Below the pieces are notes generated by a model. The model saw nothing but the letters and a program-made list of their open reading frames with translations. It did no database searches and was not told the origin of the DNA. Shown here piece by piece: positions 1 to 7,407 of a stretch of DNA of 12,549 nucleotides (position 1 is its first letter; each line of letters starts with the position of its first letter). The DNA is from an uncultured Alphaproteobacteria bacterium (lineage in GTDB: Bacteria; Pseudomonadota; Alphaproteobacteria; Thalassobaculales; Thalassobaculaceae): NCBI GenBank assembly GCA_938028645.1, contig CALIMD010000218.1, positions 1 to 12,549 on the forward strand, written 5' to 3'. The position numbers and the translations under genes were made by a program.

Positions 1-1099
1 GCGTGTGATTAATAAGATCAGGAACGAGAGCAGCAAGCTCTGCAAAGCTTGTTTTCTGGGCATCAAATTTGCTTTGAACCGTCTCAACACGCATATCAGC
101 CAATAAGTCATTCATTTGTTTGATAATAGGATCTAGTTCGTCAATCGCTCCTTTTGCGGCAGAATTAGCTCCAGCTATTTTTTTTAGCTGTTTAACCGAA
201 CTGGTTTGCACAGCAATTTCTTTTTCGTTGGCACCGCTTTCGCTCGTATCCATATGGCTGGGTAAATTAAGCTGTAAACTGCGGAGATTTTTCAATCTGT
301 TATTAATGATTGATAATGACGCCTCGGCACTTGCAACTTGGCCTTTTGCTTCTTCTATGGCCTGAATGTCGTCCTTTATTTTCGATTGATTATCGATAGT
401 CGAGGCCGTTTGAGATCCATTAATAGCAGCTTTTTTTACATCAAATTTCGATTCGATTAATTGTATCTGTTTTTCAAGTGATTGAGACGCTATTTGTGGT
501 GGTAATCTCAAAGCCGTTGTTGCGATGGTCCTAAGTTGCATATTACCCAAAAGCCCGGCAGTACTGGTAATCGAGTTGATATTGCGCAAAAAGAAAAATG
601 CTTTAGCAATTTCGCCATTCTCACCTCCAACATCGGACTCAAATCTATTTTGAAGATATTTATCTATTAAAGATTGCTGGCTACTAGCCGTAGTCAAACT
701 CTTAAATCCACGTCCATTAAAATCAACAAACTTTGCCAATTCCGCAAATCGAGTATCGTTCAATCTGTTAGCAAAGGAGTTTACGTCATTAACATCACTT
801 TTTAATATAGCCTTGATTTTTCCGGGATTGTTAATTTCTGATCCCAGGTCAAAGGCTGTCAAAATGACTTGAAGCGTTTTCCTATCTTTAACCAGGTCAT
901 CAATGTCTTCAAAACCAAGGGCCTTGGCTTTGAAGGTTTCTATGTCCTTTTGAACATCTTGTCGGTTAAAAAACGTTTGTCGAAGTTTAGCTTCATTTTT
1001 ATTGATTTGTTTGAAGAGAGCGAGCGAGGATATCGCGTTCGGGGCTGATGTCCCAGAACTACCCGTTAAAATTCCTAGTGCTGATGCACCATTCAGCAT
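1..1099 (-). CDS. DUF1217 family flagellar-associated protein (partial, 3' end beyond window)
   Basis: I read this frame by reverse-complementing the left edge. It is open for 366 codons from the ATG at 1097-1099 with no stop before position 1, so the C-terminus is missing. GGAG lies 7 bases upstream of the ATG and decides the start. The N-terminal ~220 residues have the DUF1217 pattern: an aspartate-rich helix near 61-70, 'VNDVNSFANRLNDTRFAEL' at 103-121, 'YLQNRFESDVG' at 148-158, and a 'LRLPPQIASQSLEKQ' stretch near 197-211. DUF1217 proteins are known from alphaproteobacterial flagellar clusters, but their exact role is not defined. Residues ~225-366 are rich in A, Q, K, S and E and look helical or coiled-coil, a long extension for a family often shorter. 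Family call is strong; function is inferred from family context and from fliL nearby. Confidence 0.8.
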   Translation of the reverse strand, partial: MLNGASALGILTGSSGTSAPNAISSLALFKQINKNEAKLRQTFFNRQDVQKDIETFKAKALGFEDIDDLVKDRKTLQVILTAFDLGSEINNPGKIKAILKSDVNDVNSFANRLNDTRFAELAKFVDFNGRGFKSLTTASSQQSLIDKYLQNRFESDVGGENGEIAKAFFFLRNINSITSTAGLLGNMQLRTIATTALRLPPQIASQSLEKQIQLIESKFDVKKAAINGSQTASTIDNQSKIKDDIQAIEEAKGQVASAEASLSIINNRLKNLRSLQLNLPSHMDTSESGANEKEIAVQTSSVKQLKKIAGANSAAKGAIDELDPIIKQMNDLLADMRVETVQSKFDAQKTSFAELAALVPDLINHT

Positions 1100-1259
1100 A
1101 TACTGTCTCCGCTTCTGCAGAATCCCAACGACCTGCTGTGCAGGTCATGCAAATGTCGGGCCAGTTCATTTTGAACCTCAACTATAAAGTTAGGCTTAAC
1201 CAGAAATATTATCAAGTAAAATAAATTGACCCATCATATTAAAAAAGAGAGAAAAGAAA
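1100..1259. promoter_or_regulatory. Divergent intergenic region between the DUF1217 gene and the GGT-family gene
   Basis: This 160-base spacer separates two genes transcribed away from each other, so it should hold both promoters. I see no convincing -35/-10 pair on either strand. It contains a perfect short inverted repeat (listed separately) near the DUF1217 start. A TTAACCAG at 1196-1203 is one base off the CtrA-type TTAACCAT half-motif, but without a partner half-site at the usual spacing. The last 30 bases before the GGT start are purine-rich (AAAGAGAGAAAAG) and probably serve as a weak ribosome binding region. Confidence 0.5.
1130..1146. repeat. Perfect 7-bp inverted repeat, GACCTGC-TGT-GCAGGTC
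   Basis: The arms at 1130-1136 and 1140-1146 are exact reverse complements around a 3-base loop. It lies 31 bases upstream of the DUF1217 start codon. It could be a regulator dyad or a small hairpin in the 5' untranslated region of that gene. No T-run follows on either strand, so it is not a terminator. Confidence 0.55.
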
Positions 1260-3044
1260 ATGTTCACAACCCGACCAGAACTTATTGGAACATTTGGTGT
1301 AGTTACCACCACTCATTGGATCGGTTCAGCCGTAGGAATGTCAATATTAGAAAAAGGCGGAAATGCCTTTGATGCAGCCGTAGCGACAGGTTTTGTTTTA
1401 CAAGTTGTCGAACCACACCTAAATGGTCCTGGCGGTGATATGCCTATCATTTTTCAGGCGGCGAAGAACCCACAACCTCAAGTTCTATGTGGCCAAGGCA
1501 CCATTCCAGCGGCAGCTTCTATCCAAAAATTCTCAGATCTCGGATTAGACTTAATACCCGGGAGCGGCTTACTCTGCGCTGTGGTACCAGGCGCATTCGA
1601 CGCCTGGATGCTTTTACTCCGGGATTACGGGACAATGACCTTGTCGGAAGTAATGGAACCTTCGATAGCATACGCTCGCAACGGTTATCCCGTTGTCCCG
1701 CGGATAACGGCGACTATAGATACTGTACGCGAACTATTTAGTACCGAATGGAAAACATCCGCTGAGATTTATCTCCCCAATGGAAAGCCACCTGTACCCG
1801 GTTCAATTTTTAAAAATCCAACCATGGCCAATACATATGAAAAAATAATCAGAGAGGCGGAGGGAATTAAAGGCAACCGAGAAAAACAGATTGATCATGC
1901 CAGAGCCATTTGGTATCGCGGTTGGATAGCCGAAGAAATAGACCGATTCTGTCGAAGCCAGGAAGTAATGGATGTATCAGGTCGACGCCATAAAGGTCTA
2001 TTGACTGGGGAAGATATGGCTAACTGGCAAGCGACCTACGACCAACCTGTCACATACGATTATGGAAATTATACAGTGTGTAAGTGTGGCCCCTGGAGCC
2101 AAGGGCCCGTTTTACTACAGCAGCTGGCAATTTTAGACGGCTTAGGTGTGGGCTCTATGGATCCAAGAGGGCCAGATTTTGTACATACGGTTGTAGAGTC
2201 AGCAAAACTGGCTTTCGCTGATCGTGAAGCTTACTATGGCGATCCAGCATTTATCGATGTTCCTATGACTGAGTTGTTAAGTTCAGAATATAATAAAGAG
2301 AGAAGAGCTTTAATCGGGCAACAAGCCTCAGAAAAATTAATACCGGGAAAAATTGATGGTTATCTAGGGTCAATTGATAAAGCGATTGACGATAGATCTG
2401 GGATCACGGTCGCAGCTTCCTTGGGCGCTGGGGAACCAACGGTAGCAAAAACAGGAGTTTCAACCGGTGATACAGTTCACCTCGATATTATAGATAAATA
2501 CGGTAATATGGTTTCCTGCACCCCTAGCGGCGGATGGTTACAAAGTTCCCCTATTATTCCAAAACTTGGTTTTTGTCTTGGAAATAGGGGGCAAATGTTC
2601 TGGTTGGATAAAAATTCTCCTTCGGCCCTCGTGCCGGGCAAGCGACCAAGAACGACGCTTTCACCATCACTTGCACTTAAGGATGGAAAGCCTTTTATGG
2701 TTTTTGGCACCCCTGGAGGCGATCAACAAGACCAATGGTCAACTCTCATGTTTTTGCATCATGCAGATCATGGAATGAACCTTCAAGAATCGATCGATTG
2801 CCCTGCATTTCACACAGATCACTTCCCAAGCTCTTTTTGGCCGAGGGCCTACCAATCTAAAAAAGTCGTTTTAGAAGGACGGTTTCCTGATAGTACCATT
2901 AACGAATTAAAGCGCCGAGGTCATGATATTGAGATAGGAGAGCCCTGGTCTGAAGGGCGGTTAACAGCTGCATCAAGCGATGGAAGCACCTTGAAAGCGG
3001 CGGCGAATGCCAGGGGCATGCAAGGATATGCTGCTGGCAGATGA
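1260..3044 (+). CDS. Gamma-glutamyltransferase family protein (Ntn-hydrolase fold, no signal peptide)
   Basis: This is a 594-residue member of the gamma-glutamyltranspeptidase/YwrD family. These enzymes are made as one chain and self-cleave before a threonine that becomes the N-terminal nucleophile. Seen here: an early 'GGNAFDAAVA' block (33-42), 'GPGGDM' (56-61), 'DTVHLDIID' at 404-412 placing the likely nucleophile at Thr405, 'PGKRPRTTLSPS' at 459-470, and 'GTPGGDQQDQW' in the small-subunit part. Family GGTs hydrolyse or transfer gamma-glutamyl groups from glutathione-like substrates. The N-terminus shows no signal peptide, so unlike the periplasmic E. coli enzyme this one is probably cytoplasmic. 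The region after the nucleophile (SGGWLQSS) differs from classical GGT, so substrate specificity is open. The gene sits between two flagellar-associated genes, with 83 bases to fliL. Confidence 0.88.
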   Translation: MFTTRPELIGTFGVVTTTHWIGSAVGMSILEKGGNAFDAAVATGFVLQVVEPHLNGPGGDMPIIFQAAKNPQPQVLCGQGTIPAAASIQKFSDLGLDLIPGSGLLCAVVPGAFDAWMLLLRDYGTMTLSEVMEPSIAYARNGYPVVPRITATIDTVRELFSTEWKTSAEIYLPNGKPPVPGSIFKNPTMANTYEKIIREAEGIKGNREKQIDHARAIWYRGWIAEEIDRFCRSQEVMDVSGRRHKGLLTGEDMANWQATYDQPVTYDYGNYTVCKCGPWSQGPVLLQQLAILDGLGVGSMDPRGPDFVHTVVESAKLAFADREAYYGDPAFIDVPMTELLSSEYNKERRALIGQQASEKLIPGKIDGYLGSIDKAIDDRSGITVAASLGAGEPTVAKTGVSTGDTVHLDIIDKYGNMVSCTPSGGWLQSSPIIPKLGFCLGNRGQMFWLDKNSPSALVPGKRPRTTLSPSLALKDGKPFMVFGTPGGDQQDQWSTLMFLHHADHGMNLQESIDCPAFHTDHFPSSFWPRAYQSKKVVLEGRFPDSTINELKRRGHDIEIGEPWSEGRLTAASSDGSTLKAAANARGMQGYAAGR

Positions 3045-3127
3045 GAAAGCGACATTATATCAAGAGCTACTTCCAGTATGGTAACAATCTAGAGTATCTT
3101 ATATAGAGCTTTGAAGCGGACTATGAC

Positions 3128-3625
3128 ATGAAGAAAATATTGATAATATTTATTCTACCTCTGGTGCTTCTGATTGGAGCCGGAGCTGGAGCTTTTTTCT
3201 TTGGTCTCATACCGGGGTTCGGTTCAGAACCCGATGCGAAAATCGAGACTGAACTAGCGAAGAAGAAAGCCGAGGAGAGGAAAACAGTTCCCGAAGCTTT
3301 TAACAAAGCATCGATGATGTCCCTAGAATTTTGGATGGACGAGTTTGTCATTAATCTTCAAACACAACGTCGAAAACCAGTATTTTTGCTCTTTAGTATG
3401 GCCCTGATTCTTTCTGGTGAAGAAGCAAAAGCAAAGGTTAAACTGCTAGAACCAAGAATAAGAGATTCAGTCAACGTATTTTTAAGTAGCTTAACGCCAG
3501 AACAACTATCCGGCTACGACGGAATTAGAATGCTGAGACAAGAGATTTGGAACAGAGCTAACGAAATACTTGAAGACTCAACTTCCCTAGAAAATATACA
3601 GATACTTAAATTGACCATAAAATAA
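3128..3625 (+). CDS. fliL: Flagellar basal body-associated protein FliL
   Basis: FliL is a single-pass inner-membrane protein that surrounds the flagellar stator and supports torque generation. This 165-residue product has the expected layout: a transmembrane segment at about 5-28, a charged lysine/glutamate linker (~36-53), then a periplasmic domain. The domain contains 'VINLQTQRRKPVFLLFSMAL' near 74-93, an EPRIRDSVNVFLSSL helix and the 'LSGYDGIRMLRQEI' helix typical of the C-terminal half. It ends in a beta strand, 'IQILKLTIK'. Size matches the family (~150-180 aa). A competing ATG at 3123 is followed at once by TGA, so 3128 is the start. The ribosome site is weak (GCGGA about 9 bases upstream). 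No other flagellar structural gene adjoins it here; it ends base-to-base against the convergent acyltransferase gene. Confidence 0.85.
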   Translation: MKKILIIFILPLVLLIGAGAGAFFFGLIPGFGSEPDAKIETELAKKKAEERKTVPEAFNKASMMSLEFWMDEFVINLQTQRRKPVFLLFSMALILSGEEAKAKVKLLEPRIRDSVNVFLSSLTPEQLSGYDGIRMLRQEIWNRANEILEDSTSLENIQILKLTIK

Positions 3626-4414
3626 TTAAGAACGTGAACTATTTTGCTCCAACACTCGTGTTTCTGTTTCGATTATATCTTCCAGTTGTTTCATGAAATC
3701 TTCTCTCTTAAGCCCTGGACGAATATAGTTTAATATTTTGACCGTAATTACCCCTGGACGCTTTATGAACGCCTTCCGCGGCCAAAATATACCGGAATTA
3801 AGAGCAATAGGAACAACAGGCACTTTCAAAGCTCGATAGACAGCAAACACACCAGAATGATACCCTTTTTTTTCGCCTGGGGCGACCCGGGTTCCTTGGG
3901 GAAATATGATAATCGGACGCCCAAGCCCCGCCCATTTTCTGGCAATCATTAACATAGACTTTAAAGCATTCGCTTTTCCTGCTCTGTCGATCGGCACCAT
4001 ACCAACTTTATTGATAAACCAGCCTAATATCGGAAGTTTCAGTAATTCTCTCTTCAAGACTATTGAAGGATCCGAAAAGATTAAGTGGAGCGCTAATGTC
4101 TCCCATGCGGACTGATGTTTCGAGGCGACCATAAAATGACCCCGTGGGAGATTCTCTGAACCTTCGACCCGGTAATCAAGGCCAACAATTATTTTTAAAC
4201 TAGATAGTATAAATTTTACCCAAACATCTCTCAGCCAACACACCCCTTTTCTCGAACCAAATAGCAAAGGAAGCGCTAAAAGCCCCATTAATAGGATAGT
4301 TAAAATTAAAATACAGTTGAAAATAGTAGAACGGATTAGAATCAAAATAATGCCCAACAAACAGTATGAGACGACGATTAAACTTAATAGCTCGGTATAA
4401 AATAGCACGACCAA
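3626..4414 (-). CDS. plsC: 1-acyl-sn-glycerol-3-phosphate acyltransferase (PlsC-like)
   Basis: This membrane enzyme would transfer an acyl chain to lysophosphatidic acid, giving phosphatidic acid for phospholipid synthesis. The family is recognised from 'KHQSAWET' at 99-106 (the H-x4-D/E catalytic motif, here His100 and Glu105), the substrate-binding 'FPQGTR' at 171-176, 'VPIDRAGK' near 140-147 and 'VPIALNSG' at 201-208. Two hydrophobic segments (~8-27 and ~33-53) precede the catalytic domain and probably anchor it. The 262-residue length is normal. The start is uncertain: the listed start is a TTG at 4412-4414 without a clear Shine-Dalgarno, the frame is open back to a TAG at 4478-4480, and a GTG two codons downstream is an alternative. 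Its stop directly abuts the fliL stop. The family is known to tolerate E or D and P or E at the motif positions that vary here. Confidence 0.85.
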   Translation of the reverse strand: MVVLFYTELLSLIVVSYCLLGIILILIRSTIFNCILILTILLMGLLALPLLFGSRKGVCWLRDVWVKFILSSLKIIVGLDYRVEGSENLPRGHFMVASKHQSAWETLALHLIFSDPSIVLKRELLKLPILGWFINKVGMVPIDRAGKANALKSMLMIARKWAGLGRPIIIFPQGTRVAPGEKKGYHSGVFAVYRALKVPVVPIALNSGIFWPRKAFIKRPGVITVKILNYIRPGLKREDFMKQLEDIIETETRVLEQNSSRS

Positions 4415-4638
4415 TCCACGCGGAAAACCGAATTTAGATGCAATCCAGTGATCGAGATTTTTTGCTATATTTTGAAACTAATAATAACCCAACGGTTAAA
4501 GACTATTTTCTGCAAAAAAATACTGGTGTATTGTTTTGTGTGCCTCGAAGCAAATATTAGCTGGCAACGAAATTTTTAGCCTGATCCTGCGGACATAGGG
4601 TTAGGACCTTTTGGGGTGATAATCTAGGGGAATAAGAA
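4415..4638. promoter_or_regulatory. Divergent intergenic region upstream of plsC and the IlvD-like dehydratase
   Basis: About 224 bases with no credible gene. A possible sigma-70-type promoter for the dehydratase is TTGTTT at 4531-4536 and TATTAG at 4555-4560, spaced by 18 bases. It is a weak match and would leave a leader of roughly 70 bases. The dehydratase has a good ribosome site, AGGGGA at 4626-4631, 7 bases before its ATG. I found no riboswitch-like or strong hairpin structure. Confidence 0.35.
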
Positions 4639-6360
4639 ATGGCCACACAAAAACACGGACTTGCAAGGGGGCTCACTAATTATGGCGATATGGACTTTAG
4701 TCTATATCTTCGTCGCGCTAATGCCGCTTCTATGGGTTACGGGAGGGACCCTCTGAGCAAACCGGTAATTGGAATAGCTGATACAGCTAGTGGTTTCAAT
4801 AACTGTCACCGCCACGTCCCTGAAATGATTGAGGCGGTCAAGCGAGGCGTTCTTATGACAGGCGGCTTACCAATAGTATTTCCTACGATCTCGCTTGGCG
4901 AAACTTTCTTAAATCCTACCTCGATGATGTATCGGAATTTGATGAGTATGGATTCTGAGGAAATGATCCAGGCACAGCCGATGGATGCAGCTGTGATGAT
5001 TGGTGGGTGCGATAAAACATTACCAGCGCAATTAATGGGGGCAGCCAATGCCAATATCCCAATAATATCACTAATCACAGGGCCACAATTAACAGGACAT
5101 TCAGAAGGGGAACGATTGGGTGCCTGCACAGATTGCCGCCGCTTCTGGGGTAAATTTAGAGCAGGGGAAATCGACCAGGCAGGTATCGACAAAATTGAGT
5201 CCCGCTTAGTCACTACAGCTGGAACTTGTGCCGTTATGGGAACAGCGAGCACGATGGCATGTATAACAGAAGCTTTGGGGATGGCGTTGCCAGGGACTGC
5301 CGCAATACCAGCCACCCACGCAGACCGTTTGAGGGCGTCTGAAGCATCTGGGGCACAAGCCGTGGTGCTGGCCTCCAGTGATAAAGATAACTCCCTTATA
5401 CCAAATAGGATAATCACACCTAAGTCAGTAGAAAATGCTCTAAGGGTTCTCTTAGCTATTGGAGGGTCAACTAATGCAATCATTCATCTAACTGCTGTCG
5501 CTGGTCGCCTAGGAATTCCAATTCCATTGACTCAGCTCAACATACTCTCAGATGAAACCCCGGTGTTAATAGATTTAAAACCAACAGGCGAACATTATAT
5601 GGAGGATCTATTCAAGGCCGGTGGCCTCGGGGTGGTACTGCGCGAGCTAAAGCACTTGTTAAACCTAGATTGTATGACTGTAACAGGGCAAACACTGGGG
5701 GAGCGTTTAGAGGTAGAGCCAGAATATGTCGATAGAACCGTAGTACGGTCACTAGATGATCCTATACAACCTATGGGAGGTTTAGTCGCGCTTTTTGGAT
5801 CTTTAGCACCTAAAGGGGCGATCTTAAAGAGATCAGCAGCCGATCCAAAACTTTTTGAGACTGAAGGAAGGGCGGTTGTTTTTTCCTCTCTTGAAGATCT
5901 ATCATTGAGGATCGACGATCCAGCACTCGATGTAGAGGAAAATGATATCCTGATACTGCAAAATGCTGGTCCGAAAAGTGACGCAGCTATGCCTGAGGCA
6001 GGTTATCTTCCCATACCAAAAAAACTAGCTCGTGCTGGGGTTAAAGATATGGTTCGTATATCTGATGCACGTATGAGCGGTACTGCCTACGGGACTATCG
6101 TTTTACATGTCACGCCTGAAGCTGCTGTAGGCGGCCCGTTAGCACTCGTCAAAAATGGTGACAGAATAAAAATTAGCGTCAAGAACCGATCTTTAGATCT
6201 TCTTATTAGTGAAGAAGAGATGCAAAATCGCCTTAAAAAACTGCACATAAAATCTCCGCCTAAATACCATCGCGGCTACAAAAAACTCTATTACGATACT
6301 GTTTTACAAGCAGATGGGGGGTGTGACTTTGATTTTTTAAGAGATCCATCTCTTCTTTAA
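4639..6360 (+). CDS. IlvD/EDD family [2Fe-2S] dehydratase, probable sugar-acid (pentonate/hexonate) dehydratase
   Basis: Members remove water from 2,3-dihydroxy acids; the sugar-acid branch (L-arabonate, D-xylonate and galactonate dehydratases) yields 2-keto-3-deoxy acids. The 573-residue length fits that branch. Three cysteines are placed as iron-sulfur cluster ligands: Cys56 (NNCH), Cys124 (GGCDKT) and Cys197 (GTCAVMG). Glu88 (GET), Asp125 and Lys126 match the metal/carbamylated-lysine site. 'DARMSGTAYG' at 476-485 gives Ser480, the residue that acts as the catalytic alkoxide in characterised L-arabonate dehydratase. 'GACTDCRRFW' also follows the sugar-acid branch rather than the branched-chain amino acid enzyme. 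True dihydroxy-acid dehydratase for valine/isoleucine synthesis is less likely but not excluded. It is transcribed alone towards the convergent amidohydrolase gene. The exact substrate cannot be told from sequence. Confidence 0.88.
   Translation: MATQKHGLARGLTNYGDMDFSLYLRRANAASMGYGRDPLSKPVIGIADTASGFNNCHRHVPEMIEAVKRGVLMTGGLPIVFPTISLGETFLNPTSMMYRNLMSMDSEEMIQAQPMDAAVMIGGCDKTLPAQLMGAANANIPIISLITGPQLTGHSEGERLGACTDCRRFWGKFRAGEIDQAGIDKIESRLVTTAGTCAVMGTASTMACITEALGMALPGTAAIPATHADRLRASEASGAQAVVLASSDKDNSLIPNRIITPKSVENALRVLLAIGGSTNAIIHLTAVAGRLGIPIPLTQLNILSDETPVLIDLKPTGEHYMEDLFKAGGLGVVLRELKHLLNLDCMTVTGQTLGERLEVEPEYVDRTVVRSLDDPIQPMGGLVALFGSLAPKGAILKRSAADPKLFETEGRAVVFSSLEDLSLRIDDPALDVEENDILILQNAGPKSDAAMPEAGYLPIPKKLARAGVKDMVRISDARMSGTAYGTIVLHVTPEAAVGGPLALVKNGDRIKISVKNRSLDLLISEEEMQNRLKKLHIKSPPKYHRGYKKLYYDTVLQADGGCDFDFLRDPSLL
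6339..6354. repeat. Short hairpin AAGAGAT-CC-ATCTCTT at the dehydratase 3' end
   Basis: A perfect 7-bp inverted repeat overlaps the last codons of the IlvD-like gene, in the space between convergent genes. On the plus strand it is followed by CTTTAAAA and, about 16 bases later, a T6 run, so it is at best a weak terminator. It may simply reflect codon content. Confidence 0.3.
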
Positions 6361-6387
6361 AATAAATAGATTTTTTACCCTGACATT

Positions 6388-7278
6388 TTATACACTCAAG
6401 CCATATAAAGTTGCTGGATTTTCGCTGAGTATCATTTTTCGACGAGAACGTTCCGGGATCCAATCACAGAACATCTGGTATAACTGAAAATCGTTTGGTT
6501 TAGTGTCTGAGTGTTCCGGATGAGGCCAATTGGTACCCCAAACCATTCTTTCCGGAGCCCAACTAATAAGTGCTCGGGCTATATCCGCTACTTCTGGATC
6601 ATTAATTAATCCTTTTCGAGACGAATTATATGGTGCAGATAGCTTTACCCATATTTTGTCTCGATCTATTAATCGCGTCAGGGCTTTAAACCCCCTTTGT
6701 TTCAACGTTTTCGTCCTTAAAAATAATCCTATGTGATGCAGGATTATATAGCCAGGCCAAGACGCGAGCCGTTGTTCCACTTCATGCAAATCCGAACCAT
6801 CGATCTTGAGATCAACATGCCATCCCAAATCATGGATACGCCAAGCTAACCGTTCTGCGTCGTCCCATTGATATTTATTTTCACCAGCCTTCATAAAGAA
6901 TTGAGCCCCAACGACTCCAGATGCTTTTAGATTTTCTAACTCATTGTCGGTAGCATCCAGGTCAAGTGTTGCTATCCCAACCGCTACACGAGGAGTTTTC
7001 TTTTCAGAATTTTGGTTCACATCAGTGATTGTCTTTATTAAAACTTGATGATCATGGCCACAGTCTTCCGGCTGCAGTAAAACCGTGCCTGTGATCGATA
7101 GTTTGTCGCAAAGTACTCTGTATTCGTTCACTGAGAAATCTGGCTTTTTTTCCTCAATATCTTTGCCTGGCTCAATTTCACCTAAATTATCCTCATCCTC
7201 AGAATTCTTCAGACCTAAAATTTGAGCATGACAATCAATCAGACCATATTCAGAGTTGCCAAGATCTCCTCGATTCAT
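6388..7278 (-). CDS. Amidohydrolase-2 family (COG3618, LigI/lactonase-like) TIM-barrel protein with substituted active-site positions
   Basis: This 296-residue protein belongs to the amidohydrolase family that includes 2-pyrone-4,6-dicarboxylate lactonase LigI, L-fucono-1,5-lactonase and galactarolactone isomerase. Landmarks: 'LIDCHAQILG' at 13-22 after strand 1, 'GVVGAQFFM' at 121-129, 'GWHVDLKIDG' at 152-161, 'IILHHIGLF' at 178-186, 'KLSAPY' at 212-217, 'VWGTNWPHP' at 246-254 and 'ENPATLYGL' at the end. Three positions depart from the common pattern: Gln19 instead of the second His of HxH, His181 where DHxG has Asp, and Asn250 where many members have the catalytic Asp of GTDWPH. A catalytic, isomerase or non-catalytic role is therefore possible. 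It lies 104 bases downstream of the UxaA-type dehydratase on the same strand, likely one operon. The start ATG at 7276-7278 has AAGG 7 bases upstream. Confidence 0.78.
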   Translation of the reverse strand: MNRGDLGNSEYGLIDCHAQILGLKNSEDEDNLGEIEPGKDIEEKKPDFSVNEYRVLCDKLSITGTVLLQPEDCGHDHQVLIKTITDVNQNSEKKTPRVAVGIATLDLDATDNELENLKASGVVGAQFFMKAGENKYQWDDAERLAWRIHDLGWHVDLKIDGSDLHEVEQRLASWPGYIILHHIGLFLRTKTLKQRGFKALTRLIDRDKIWVKLSAPYNSSRKGLINDPEVADIARALISWAPERMVWGTNWPHPEHSDTKPNDFQLYQMFCDWIPERSRRKMILSENPATLYGLSV

Positions 7279-7287
7279 TTCAAACCC

Positions 7288-7407
7288 TTACGCAAGGAAC
7301 TTATGCTCATTACTACCCGCTCTTGATATAACAAGGAGTTTTTCTGGTTCCGAAACACTTTCTTCTTGAACCGAATTGAATATCACATTGTTGCGCCTAT
7401 TTGCCAT
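7288..7407 (-). CDS. Possible 39-codon ORF overlapping the uxaA 3' end (uncertain)
   Basis: A short reading frame with ATG at 7405-7407 and TAA at 7288-7290 fills the gap between the dehydratase and amidohydrolase genes. It overlaps the last 25 bases of the dehydratase gene. The product begins MANRRNNVIF and ends GSNEHKFLA, is mostly polar, and has no domain I recognise. Support is limited to its fit in the intra-operon gap. The ribosome site is poor (a GAG about 8 bases upstream) and an ORF of this size can occur by chance. Confidence 0.18.
   Translation of the reverse strand: MANRRNNVIFNSVQEESVSEPEKLLVISRAGSNEHKFLA

Noticed and set aside
120..365. Plus-strand 81-codon frame at the left edge
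   Set aside because: Antisense to the DUF1217 reading frame, which has family motifs and a good ribosome site.
1002..1187. Plus-strand 61-codon frame spanning the DUF1217 start
   Set aside because: It overlaps the DUF1217 N-terminus and promoter in antisense, with no domain or ribosome site.
1196..1210. Possible CtrA site (TTAACCAG) upstream of the GGT-family gene
   Set aside because: One mismatch in the half-site, and the second TTAA half at the normal 7-base spacing is absent.
4806..5483. Long minus-strand open frame (225 codons) inside the IlvD-like dehydratase
   Set aside because: It lies wholly antisense to a gene with clear iron-sulfur and catalytic motifs; its translation has no recognisable domain. 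It is a codon-bias shadow.
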